This document shows, in pieces, positions 1 to 6,366 of a DNA stretch of 10,620 nt. The notes below the pieces were generated by a model that saw only the letters and a program-made list of their open reading frames with translations, was not told the DNA's origin and did not search any database. Positions within the stretch are counted from its first letter, which is position 1. Every line of letters starts with the position of its first letter. A program made the translations under genes and the position numbers. The stretch covers positions 1 to 10,620 of the forward strand of contig DATAZV010000406.1 of NCBI GenBank assembly GCA_036271855.1, written 5' to 3'. Source of the DNA: JAQGMJ01 sp036271855 (lineage in GTDB: Bacteria; Pseudomonadota; Gammaproteobacteria; Burkholderiales; JAEUOS01).

Positions 1-690
1 CGTGTGCAGGGTACCGAATACCAAGTGGCCGGTTTCCGCGGCCGACAGCGCCAGGCGGATGGTTTCCAGGTCGCGCATTTCGCCCACCAGGATGACGTCC
101 GGGTCTTCGCGCAACGCGGAGCGCAGCGCGTTGTTGAACGAAAGGGTGTGGGGGCCGACTTCGCGCTGGTTGATCAGGCACTTTTTCGATTCGTGCACGA
201 ATTCGATCGGGTCTTCCACCGTCAGGATGTGGCCGTACTCCAATTCGTTGATGTGGTTGACCATCGCCGCGAGGGTCGTCGACTTGCCCGAGCCGGTCGG
301 GCCGGTCACCAGCACGATGCCGCGCGGCTGGTTGGCGATGTCGCCGAAGCTCTTGGGCGCGCCCAGTTCTTCGAGCGAAAGAATCTGCGACGGAATCGTC
401 CGCATCACGGCGCCGGCGCCGCGGTTTTGTACGAATGCGTTAACGCGGAAGCGCGCCAGGTTGGGGATCGCGAACGAGAAGTCGCACTCGAGGTTTTCCT
501 CATAGTGCTTGCGCTGCGAGTCGTTCATGATGTCGTAGATCATTCCGTGGACTTCGGAATGATCCATCGCCGGCAAATTGATGCGGCGCACATCCCCGTG
601 TACACGGATCATCGGTGGCAGGCCGGCGGACAAATGCAGGTCGGATGCCTTGTTCTTGACCACAAAGGCCAGAAGTTCGGAAATGTCCAT
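1..690 (-). CDS. pilT: Type IV pilus retraction ATPase PilT (partial, C-terminus beyond the left edge)
   Basis: PilT is the hexameric cytoplasmic ATPase that depolymerises type IV pili and drives twitching motility. The minus-strand frame is open from an ATG at 690 to the window edge, giving 230 residues. The start MDISELLAFVVKNKASDLHLS is the typical N-terminal domain of the PilT/PilU family. The RecA-like core shows Walker A GPTGSGKST at residues 130-138, the Asp box VEDPIEF at 158-164, Walker B with DVILVGEMRD at 198-207 (Glu204 expected catalytic), and the His box beginning at about 222 (GHLVFGTLHT). A purine-rich GAGGGAGA lies 8-15 bases upstream of the ATG and explains this start. The family is about 345 residues, so roughly the last third is missing. 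PilU is the nearest alternative, but the N-terminus and the divergent yggS-proC neighbours favour PilT. Confidence 0.96.
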   Translation of the reverse strand, partial: MDISELLAFVVKNKASDLHLSAGLPPMIRVHGDVRRINLPAMDHSEVHGMIYDIMNDSQRKHYEENLECDFSFAIPNLARFRVNAFVQNRGAGAVMRTIPSQILSLEELGAPKSFGDIANQPRGIVLVTGPTGSGKSTTLAAMVNHINELEYGHILTVEDPIEFVHESKKCLINQREVGPHTLSFNNALRSALREDPDVILVGEMRDLETIRLALSAAETGHLVFGTLHT

Positions 691-783
691 CTATAATTCT
701 CCCTCTTTATCGGCTGCGGGGTGTCCAGGATCCCTAATCACCCCCAAGATCCCCGCCTTAGTCACGGATTTCCACAGATTATC
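691..783. promoter_or_regulatory. Divergent pilT / yggS intergenic region
   Basis: This 93-base gap must hold the promoters of pilT (leftward) and yggS (rightward). The leftward side carries the pilT ribosome binding site, AGGGAGA, at complement 698-704. A perfect TATAAT reads rightward at 692-697, directly beside the pilT start codon, and could be a -10 box for yggS with a leader of about 80 bases. I see no good -35 hexamer 16-18 bases before it; the TTGACC at 656-661 is too far away. No clear leftward sigma-70 pair is visible. The assignment is therefore weak. Confidence 0.35.
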
Positions 784-1518
784 ATGTCTTCAGCTCCCGG
801 CGGGCAACCTGGCAGCGAAAACGTGGGTGAACAGATCCACATCGTACGCCAAAAAATGACGCTAGCATGTCTCACGGCAGGTCGTGCGCCGGAGTCCGTG
901 CGCCTGCTGGCGGTCAGCAAAAGCTTCCCCGCCAGCGGCATCCGCGCTGCCCACGCCTGCGGACAGGACGCCTTCGGCGAAAGCTATGTGCAGGAAGCGC
1001 TGGAAAAAATGAGCTCCCTGGCCGACCTGCCGCTGGAGTGGCATTACATCGGTCCCCTGCAAAGCAACAAGACGCGCCAGGTTGCCGAGTTGTTCTCGTG
1101 GGTGCACGCGGTGGACCGCCTGAAAATCGCCGAACGCCTGTCCGCGCAGCGGCCAGCGCAACTGCCGGCACTGAATCTGTGCATCCAGGTCAACATCAGC
1201 GGCGAAGCCAGCAAGGCGGGCGTAGCGCCTGCGCAGACCCTCGAACTGGCGCGCGCCATCAGCGCGCTGCCGCGCGTCAAACTGCGCGGCCTGATGGCGA
1301 TTCCGGAACCGGCGGCGGGGCTGGAGGCGCAACGCGCACCGTTTCACCACTTGCAGCACCTCCTGATGCAATTGCAGGCCGCCGGCCTGCAATGCGATAC
1401 CCTCTCGATGGGCATGTCGGCGGACCTGGAAGCGGCAATTGCCGAAGGTGCCACCATCGTGCGCGTGGGCACGGCAATCTTCGGACAGCGCGCCTATAGC
1501 GCCGAATCCGGCGCTTAA
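784..1518 (+). CDS. yggS: YggS/PROSC-family pyridoxal 5'-phosphate homeostasis protein
   Basis: This cytoplasmic PLP-binding protein buffers the cofactor and influences amino-acid and keto-acid balance; it has no known catalytic activity. The 244-residue product matches the family length (about 230-245). It is a single-domain, alanine-racemase-like barrel. LLAVSKSFP at 41-49 carries the PLP lysine Lys46. Other family signatures are FGESYVQEA (64-72), WHYIGPLQSNK (86-96), QVNISGEASKAG (135-146), the SMGMSADLEAAI block (188-199) and RVGTAIFG (227-234), the last two forming the phosphate-binding end. The ATG at 784 is preferred because the family helix before the PLP strand begins about 40 residues before Lys46. 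An in-frame GTG at 721 would add 21 residues of non-family sequence. The ribosome binding site at 784 is weak. The usual FGEN motif reads FGES here. The gene precedes proC on the same strand, a common proteobacterial pairing. Confidence 0.95.
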   Translation: MSSAPGGQPGSENVGEQIHIVRQKMTLACLTAGRAPESVRLLAVSKSFPASGIRAAHACGQDAFGESYVQEALEKMSSLADLPLEWHYIGPLQSNKTRQVAELFSWVHAVDRLKIAERLSAQRPAQLPALNLCIQVNISGEASKAGVAPAQTLELARAISALPRVKLRGLMAIPEPAAGLEAQRAPFHHLQHLLMQLQAAGLQCDTLSMGMSADLEAAIAEGATIVRVGTAIFGQRAYSAESGA

Positions 1519-1545
1519 GCGCCGCAGCAGCATTGTTGTTTTTTT
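1509..1545 (+). terminator. Palindrome across the yggS stop codon, followed by a T-run (possible attenuator or terminator)
   Basis: CGGCGCTTAAGCGCCG at 1509-1524 is a perfect 16-base palindrome that contains the yggS TAA (1516-1518). As RNA it gives a 6-bp GC-rich stem with a TTAA loop. A run of seven T residues follows at 1539-1545, but 14 bases separate it from the stem, so this is not a textbook Rho-independent terminator. It could weaken read-through into proC. A TTGACA at 1544-1549 has no matching -10 box. Confidence 0.3.
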
Positions 1546-1624
1546 GACAAAATCCGCCACGTCCCGCGCGGGTTGCCGACTTTCTCCGGTTCAGCGCGCG
1601 GACCACGGACACCAAGGCTAGCAA

Positions 1625-2437
1625 ATGAAAATCAGTTTTATCGGCGGCGGCAACATGGCCAGTGCCATCATCGGCGGCCTGCTGCGCCAGGGCTTTGCCG
1701 CTGCCGATCTGCATGTGGTCGAACCCTTCGCCGCCGGGCGTGAAAAGCTCGCCCGCGAATTTGCCGTTGCCGTCAGCGCCCAGACCGACGCGGCGCTGGC
1801 GCAAAGCGAAGTCATCGTGCTGGCGGTCAAGCCGCAGCAAATGCGCGAGGCCGTCGCGCCGCTCAAGGAACACCTGAACCGGCAGCTCATCGTGTCGATC
1901 GCCGCCGGCATTCGCCTCACCGACCTGTCGCGCTGGCTCGGCGGCCATACGCGCCTGGTGCGCTGCATGCCCAACACGCCCGCGCTGATCGGCGCCGGCA
2001 TTACCGCGCTTTACGCTGATGGCAGCGTGGACAGCACCGGACGCGCCGCCGCCGAGCGCGTGCTGGCCGCGGTCGGCCGCGCGGTATGGGTGGACGACGA
2101 GGCGCTGATCGACCCGGTCACCGCGATCTCCGGCAGCGGCCCGGCCTACGTGTTCTATTTCCTCGAAGCCATGCAGGAAGCCGGGCGCGAACTTGGCCTG
2201 CCCGAAGCCACCACCCGTGAACTGGCGCTGGAAACCTTCATCGGCGCAGCCCGCCTGGCCGCCCAGTCCCCCGAAACCTTCGCCACCCTGCGCGAGCGCG
2301 TCACTTCCAAAGGCGGCACCACCGCTGCCGCCCTGCAGGTGATGAACGAGCACGACATGAAGGCCGCATTCATCGAAGCCCTGAAAGCCGCCAGCAATCG
2401 CGGTCGCGAACTGGGCGAAGAAATGGGAAAGAGCTAG
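1625..2437 (+). CDS. proC: Pyrroline-5-carboxylate reductase
   Basis: ProC catalyses the last step of proline biosynthesis in the cytoplasm, reducing 1-pyrroline-5-carboxylate with NAD(P)H. The product is 270 residues, the normal family length. The N-terminal Rossmann domain starts with FIGGGNMASAI at 5-15. It continues with LAVKPQ at 66-71 and RCMPNTPALIGAG at 113-125. The C-terminal helical dimerisation domain contains the signature DPVTAISGSGPAYVF at about 163-177 and VTSKGGTTAAAL at 226-237, which form the substrate pocket. The ATG at 1625 sits directly on the Rossmann strand, and AAGG at 1614-1617 serves as a modest ribosome binding site. It lies 106 bases after yggS on the same strand, so co-transcription is likely but could be damped by the palindrome at the yggS stop. 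It converges with ubiA downstream. All key motifs are intact. Confidence 0.97.
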   Translation: MKISFIGGGNMASAIIGGLLRQGFAAADLHVVEPFAAGREKLAREFAVAVSAQTDAALAQSEVIVLAVKPQQMREAVAPLKEHLNRQLIVSIAAGIRLTDLSRWLGGHTRLVRCMPNTPALIGAGITALYADGSVDSTGRAAAERVLAAVGRAVWVDDEALIDPVTAISGSGPAYVFYFLEAMQEAGRELGLPEATTRELALETFIGAARLAAQSPETFATLRERVTSKGGTTAAALQVMNEHDMKAAFIEALKAASNRGRELGEEMGKS

Positions 2438-2492
2438 CGGGGGACGTGTGCAGCGTACGAGCTGCCGCCCTGGATTCTTCGTCGCTGTTCAC

Positions 2493-2526
2493 CGTGAAAT
2501 TGTCTGGCTCTGCCAGCGATTTCACG
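2493..2526. terminator. Two-tier inverted repeat in the proC / ubiA convergent gap
   Basis: CGTGAAAT at 2493-2500 pairs perfectly with ATTTCACG at 2519-2526. Nested inside, CTGGC (2504-2508) pairs with GCCAG (2512-2516) around a three-base loop. The result is an 8-bp outer stem, a small TGT/CG internal loop and a 5-bp inner stem. It begins 56 bases after the proC stop. No T-run follows on either strand, so the structure may protect the 3' end or act with the next hairpin rather than terminate by itself. Confidence 0.4.
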
Positions 2527-2537
2527 CACTATAAACC

Positions 2538-2567
2538 CCGAGAAAAGTAGGTTTTTACTTTTCTCGG
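2538..2567. terminator. Perfect 12-bp hairpin just past the ubiA stop, a likely bidirectional terminator
   Basis: CCGAGAAAAGTA at 2538-2549 and TACTTTTCTCGG at 2556-2567 are exact reverse complements separated by GGTTTT. The hairpin starts two bases after the ubiA stop codon (complement 2570-2572) and lies between convergent genes, as expected for a shared terminator. It lacks a separate U-tract, and the A/T-rich section sits inside the stem. A competing pairing of AAACC (2533-2537) with GGTTT (2550-2554) is possible. Confidence 0.5.
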
Positions 2568-2569
2568 CC

Positions 2570-3463
2570 TCAGATATGCGGCCACGCCTTCAGCCGCACC
2601 CCGTAGTCCAGCATGATGCCGGCGAAAATCGCCGCGCCCAGCCAGTTGTTGTGCATGAAGGCGGCAAAACAGCCTTCGCGGCTGCGCTCGCGGATCAGCA
2701 CGTTGTGGTACAGCGCCATGCCCATCGCCACCGCCAGGCCCAGGTGATACCAGAAGCTCAGCCCGGCGAGCACGCCGACGTAGGCGAGGATGACGAACAT
2801 GATCGTGTAGCACAGCATGGTCGCGGTGACGTCGAAAGCGCCGAAGGTGAGAGCGGAAGTCTTCAGGCCCAGGCGCAGGTCGTCGTCGCGGTCGACCATC
2901 GCATACTCGGTGTCGTAGGCGATCGCCCAGAAAATGTTCGCCGCCAGCAGCCACCAGCAGATCGGCGGCAACTCGCCCCAGATCGCCGCGAAGCTCATCG
3001 GAATGCCGAAGCCGAAGGCGACGCCCAGATACGCCTGCGGGATGGCGAAAAAACGCTTGGTATACGGGTAGGTGGCCGCCAGCAGCAAAGCCACCACGGC
3101 CAGCTTCCACACCAGCTTTTCCTGCTTGATGATCAGCGCGAAGGCGCACACGCACAGCAGCCCGGCCAGGACCAGGGCTTCCTTGCCGCTCACCTCGCCG
3201 GTGGTCAGCGGGCGGTGGCGGGTGCGCTCGACATGCTTGTCGAAGTTGCGGTCGGCGTAATCGTTCATCACGCAGCCGGCGGAGCGCATCAGCAGCGTTC
3301 CCAGGGCGAATATCCACACCAGCCACAGGCTGGGGCGGCCCTCGCCGGCGATCCACAGCGCCCAGAGCGTGGGCCAGAGCAGCAGCAGCGTCCCGATCGG
3401 CTTGTCCAGCCGCATCAGGCGCTCGTAGGCATTCAGGCGCGCGATGATCGCTTTGGTATCCAT
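2570..3463 (-). CDS. ubiA: 4-hydroxybenzoate polyprenyltransferase
   Basis: UbiA is an integral inner-membrane enzyme that joins a polyprenyl chain to 4-hydroxybenzoate, an early committed step of ubiquinone synthesis. The 297-residue product has the family length. It opens with RLNAYERLMRLDKPIGTLLLLWPTLWALW (residues 9-37), typical of proteobacterial UbiA. The first aspartate-rich motif, NDYADRNFD, is at 67-75 and is followed by the HVERTRHRPL block. The second motif, YDTEYAMVDRDDD, is at 183-195. Both coordinate Mg2+-diphosphate. Eight or nine hydrophobic segments cover the rest. The ATG at 3463 gives the family N-terminus. The same frame stays open upstream to 3595, which would add 44 residues with no family resemblance and overlap recG. 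No strong ribosome binding site is seen. It follows recG after 95 bases on the same strand, so it is probably the last gene of a ridA-recG-ubiA transcript. No ubiC is visible nearby. Confidence 0.96.
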   Translation of the reverse strand: MDTKAIIARLNAYERLMRLDKPIGTLLLLWPTLWALWIAGEGRPSLWLVWIFALGTLLMRSAGCVMNDYADRNFDKHVERTRHRPLTTGEVSGKEALVLAGLLCVCAFALIIKQEKLVWKLAVVALLLAATYPYTKRFFAIPQAYLGVAFGFGIPMSFAAIWGELPPICWWLLAANIFWAIAYDTEYAMVDRDDDLRLGLKTSALTFGAFDVTATMLCYTIMFVILAYVGVLAGLSFWYHLGLAVAMGMALYHNVLIRERSREGCFAAFMHNNWLGAAIFAGIMLDYGVRLKAWPHI

Positions 3464-3558
3464 GGCGCGGATTAAAACAGATTGCGCGCCCGCCGGCAGG
3501 CCGCGCCCTTCCGGGCGGGCCGAATCGTCCGATGAGTGGCGCCCGGCCACGGCCCGGT

Positions 3559-5763
3559 TCAGACCCCGAGAAAGGCCTCGCGCCCACCCAGCCAACGCTG
3601 CAAATGGGCGTCCGCCAGCGGGTCGCCGGAAGCCAGCATCGCCTGCGCGCAGTCGCGCGCAGCCTCTACCAGATCGAGGTCGAGTTCGAGGTCGGCAAAG
3701 CGCAGCATCGCCGCGCCGCTCTGGCGCCGGCCGAGGAATTCACCCGGGCCGCGCAGGCGCAGGTCTTCGCGGGCGATGGCAAAACCGTCGGTGGTTTCGA
3801 ACATCACCTTCAGGCGCGCCCGCGCGGTTTCCCCCAGCGGCGCCTGATACAGCAGGATGCACGCGCTCTCGGCGGCGCCGCGCCCGACCCGGCCGCGCAA
3901 CTGGTGCAATTGCGACAGGCCGAAACGCTCGGCATGCTCCACCACCATCAGCGAGGCGTTGGGCACGTCGACACCGACTTCGATCACCGTCGTCGCCACC
4001 AGCACCTGCAGGCGGTTGGCGGCGAATTGCGCCATCACTTCCGCCTTGGCGTCGCTTTTCAGGCGGCCGTGCACCAGCCCGACCTGCAGGCCCTGGAGCA
4101 TCTCCTGCAGGCGCCCGTAGGTTTCCTCGGCGGTGCGCAGTTGCAGGGTTTCGGATTCCTCGATCAGCGGGCACACCCAGTACACCTGCAAACCGGCCTC
4201 GCAGGCGTCGCGGATGCGCGTGATAACTTCGTCGCGCCGGGTGTCGGCGATCAGCTTGGTCACCACCGGGGTGCGGCCCGGCGGCAACTCGTCGATCACC
4301 GAGACGTCGAGATCGGCGTAGTAGGTCATCGCCAGGGTACGCGGGATCGGCGTGGCGCTCATCATCAGTTGATGGGGACGCACATCCTTATCCGGCCGTT
4401 GTCCCTTTCCGGCGGGGGCCGCGCCCGCGCCTTTGCCGGTGAGGGCGAGGCGCTGTCCGACCCCGAAGCGGTGCTGCTCGTCGATCACCGCCAGCCCCAG
4501 GCGCGCGAACGACACCTTGTCTTGGAACAGCGCGTGGGTGCCGATGGCCAATTGCGCCTCGCCGCTGGCGATCGCCGCGGCGCCGGCTTCCTTGTCGCGC
4601 TTTTTCAGGCTGCCGGTGAGCCAGGCGATGCGCACGCCCAGCGGTTCCAGCCATTGCGCCAGCTTGCGGAAGTGCTGCTCGGCCAATATTTCGGTAGGTG
4701 CCATGAAGGCCGCCTGGTAGCCGGCATCGATGGCGCGGCAGGCGGCCAGCGCCGCCACCACCGTCTTGCCGCTGCCGACGTCGCCCTGCAACAGCCGGCG
4801 CATCGGATGCGGGCTCTCCAGGTCGGCGGCGATTTCCAGCGCCACGCGCTGCTGCGCCCGGGTCAGGGCGAAAGGCAGCGCGTGGGTGAAGCGGGCCAGG
4901 AGACTGTCGCCCTTGGCGCCGGCCGTGCCGGCCAGCACGGGCGCGCCCTGCACCCGCCGCGCGTGATAGGCGCGCTGCAACGAGAGTTGTTGCGCCAACA
5001 ACTCATCGAACTTCATGCGCCGCCAGGCCGGGTCGCTGCGCTCGGCCAGCGCGGCGGTGGCCGCACCGGGCGCCGGAAAATGCAGCGCGTCCAGGGCCTG
5101 GACGAAGGTCGGTAGATGCAGGCGCGCGGCGGCATCGGCCGGAGCGGTCTCTCCCAGATGGCCGGCGCGCCGTGCCTCGGCGATGGCGTTCACCGTCAGC
5201 TTGCGCAAGGTCGCCTGCCCGAGCCCGGCGGTGGCCGGGTAGACCGGGGTAAGCGAGGCGGGCAGCGGATCGCCTGCCTGCACTTCGCGATAGCGCGGAT
5301 GAATCATCTCGGCCCCGAAAAAGCCGCTGCGCGGCTCCGCCGAGACACGCAAGCGGCGGCCGGCCTGCAACTGCTTCAACTGGCTGCCGTAGAAATTGAG
5401 AAAGCGCAAATACAGCACGCCGCTGTCGTCGCGCAACTGGCACACCAGGCTGCGCTTCGGGCGGTACATGATTTCGGCGGAGATGACTTCGCCTTCCACC
5501 TGGGCGAACACCCCGTCGGCCAGTCCGTCGATCGGCGTAATGCGCGTCTCGTCCTCATAGCGCAGGGGCAGGTGAAGTACCAGGTCGGAGCGGTTGTGAA
5601 TGCCCAGCTTGGCGAGCTTGGCAGCGATCGAGGGCGCGAAGCCTCCGGGCGGGGCGGCCTCCTTCTTCTTGACGGCCGGCCTCCGCTTGGGCAGGGCCGG
5701 CGGCTTTTTCAGCGGCAGGCGCTTGATCTTCGGCACCTTGACAGCGGCGCTACGCGTGGCCAT
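3559..5763 (-). CDS. recG: ATP-dependent DNA helicase RecG
   Basis: RecG is a superfamily 2 double-stranded DNA translocase that remodels stalled forks and branched recombination intermediates. The product is 734 residues against roughly 690 for the E. coli protein. The N-terminal wedge (OB-fold) domain covers about residues 45-200, including the LVLHLPLRYEDET block at 61-73. The helicase core shows Walker A GDVGSGKT at 327-334, APTEIL at 355-360, the DEQH box at 428-431 followed by RFGVGQR, SATPIPRT at 469-476, the TTVIEVGVDVPNA block at 591-603 and QLRGRVGRG at 621-629. The C-terminal RLRGPGEFLGRRQSG block at 669-683 is diagnostic for RecG over PriA or Mfd. Two oddities stand out: a Lys/Pro/Ala-rich basic extension over the first 40 or so residues, and an extra Gly/Lys-rich loop at about 442-461 between motifs II and III. 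The ATG at 5763 is the first in the frame near the fold, with a weak AAGAAG upstream. It starts 36 bases after ridA. Confidence 0.97.
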   Translation of the reverse strand: MATRSAAVKVPKIKRLPLKKPPALPKRRPAVKKKEAAPPGGFAPSIAAKLAKLGIHNRSDLVLHLPLRYEDETRITPIDGLADGVFAQVEGEVISAEIMYRPKRSLVCQLRDDSGVLYLRFLNFYGSQLKQLQAGRRLRVSAEPRSGFFGAEMIHPRYREVQAGDPLPASLTPVYPATAGLGQATLRKLTVNAIAEARRAGHLGETAPADAAARLHLPTFVQALDALHFPAPGAATAALAERSDPAWRRMKFDELLAQQLSLQRAYHARRVQGAPVLAGTAGAKGDSLLARFTHALPFALTRAQQRVALEIAADLESPHPMRRLLQGDVGSGKTVVAALAACRAIDAGYQAAFMAPTEILAEQHFRKLAQWLEPLGVRIAWLTGSLKKRDKEAGAAAIASGEAQLAIGTHALFQDKVSFARLGLAVIDEQHRFGVGQRLALTGKGAGAAPAGKGQRPDKDVRPHQLMMSATPIPRTLAMTYYADLDVSVIDELPPGRTPVVTKLIADTRRDEVITRIRDACEAGLQVYWVCPLIEESETLQLRTAEETYGRLQEMLQGLQVGLVHGRLKSDAKAEVMAQFAANRLQVLVATTVIEVGVDVPNASLMVVEHAERFGLSQLHQLRGRVGRGAAESACILLYQAPLGETARARLKVMFETTDGFAIAREDLRLRGPGEFLGRRQSGAAMLRFADLELDLDLVEAARDCAQAMLASGDPLADAHLQRWLGGREAFLGV

Positions 5764-5799
5764 CGCGCTTCTTGCCCGGCGCTGCCTCTCTTCCCGCCA

Positions 5800-6183
5800 T
5801 CAATCGATGACCAGTACCGCGTCGGCTTCCACCAGGGCGCCGCGCGGCAGGCTGGCGACGCCGACGGCGGCGCGCGCTGGATAGGGCTGCGGGAAGTAGC
5901 GCTGCATCGCCTCGTTGACCTTGGCGAAATTGGCCAGGTCGATGAGGTAGATATTGACCTTCACCGCGTGCGCCAGGCTGCCGCCGCAGGCTTCGGCCAA
6001 TGCCTTGAGGTTGTCGAATACGCGCGCGATCTGCGCGTCGATGCCGCCGGGCGCCATCTCCTTGGTCGCCGGGTCCAGGCCGATCTGCCCGGAAAGGTAA
6101 TAAGTGTTACCAGCGCGCACCGCCTGGCTATAGGTGCCGATGGCCGCCGGCGCGCGATCGGTCGAAACCGGGGTCTTTGCCAT
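5800..6183 (-). CDS. ridA: RidA-family (YjgF/YER057c/UK114) reactive intermediate deaminase
   Basis: RidA hydrolyses reactive 2-aminoacrylate-type enamines and imines released by PLP-dependent enzymes, protecting those enzymes from damage. It is a small cytoplasmic homotrimer. The product is 127 residues, the family length. Signatures are IGTYSQAVRAGNTYYLSGQIG (15-35), VKVNIYLIDLANFAKVNEA (75-92) and YPARAAVGVASLP (101-113). Arg104 corresponds to the catalytic substrate-carboxylate arginine and Glu119 to the conserved acidic residue. A clear AGGA ribosome binding site at complement 6190-6193, six bases before the ATG, fixes the start. It is the first gene of an apparent ridA-recG-ubiA unit, with 36 bases to recG. 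The same frame continues open for about 2 kb upstream, antisense to the transporter, but that extension has no family resemblance and is rejected. Confidence 0.95.
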   Translation of the reverse strand: MAKTPVSTDRAPAAIGTYSQAVRAGNTYYLSGQIGLDPATKEMAPGGIDAQIARVFDNLKALAEACGGSLAHAVKVNIYLIDLANFAKVNEAMQRYFPQPYPARAAVGVASLPRGALVEADAVLVID

Positions 6184-6366
6184 GTCTTTTCCTGTTGCTG
6201 CCTGCGTTGAGGCCGCCAGTTTAACGGAACAGGCCAAGGCCCAGAGACTGTTTACGAAGTGTGCGGCGCAGCAAATGTCCGGACCAGTCAAACCCATGCC
6301 GGCAAAAGGGAGTATGCTGCGGCCCTCGTACATTTGGGGCTCGCACTTGAGTCGTCCAGCAGTTCG
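6184..6366. promoter_or_regulatory. Divergent ridA / KimA-like transporter intergenic region
   Basis: This 183-base region separates two divergently transcribed genes and should hold both promoters. The ridA ribosome binding site is at complement 6186-6193. A TATGCT at 6313-6318 could be a rightward -10 box for the transporter, but no convincing -35 lies 16-18 bases before it. A leftward TTGACT at complement 6286-6291 has no matching -10. I see no riboswitch-like fold or strong operator palindrome by eye. Confidence 0.35.

Noticed and set aside
721..783. GTG at 721 as the yggS start
   Set aside because: It adds 21 residues unlike the family. The ATG at 784 gives normal length, though its ribosome binding site is weak.
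1544..1572. TTGACA at 1544-1549 as a -35 box for proC
   Set aside because: No AT-rich -10 hexamer lies 16-18 bases downstream; the stretch there is GC-rich.
1277..2353. A 358-codon minus-strand open frame covering yggS and proC
   Set aside because: Both plus-strand genes are well recognised families, and the antisense product has no family signature.
2576..3475. A 299-codon plus-strand open frame opposite ubiA
   Set aside because: UbiA has both aspartate-rich motifs and full length; the opposite frame is H/Q/R-rich shadow sequence.
3464..3558. GC-rich inverted repeats (for example CGCCC/GGGCG) between recG and ubiA as a terminator
   Set aside because: Stems are only about 5 bp in a GC-rich background, with no T-run after them in the direction of transcription.
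3532..5115. A 527-codon plus-strand open frame antisense to recG (and a second one continuing at 5116-6210)
   Set aside because: RecG on the other strand has every helicase motif. The antisense translations are H/Q/R/G-rich with no recognisable domain and reflect third-position GC bias.
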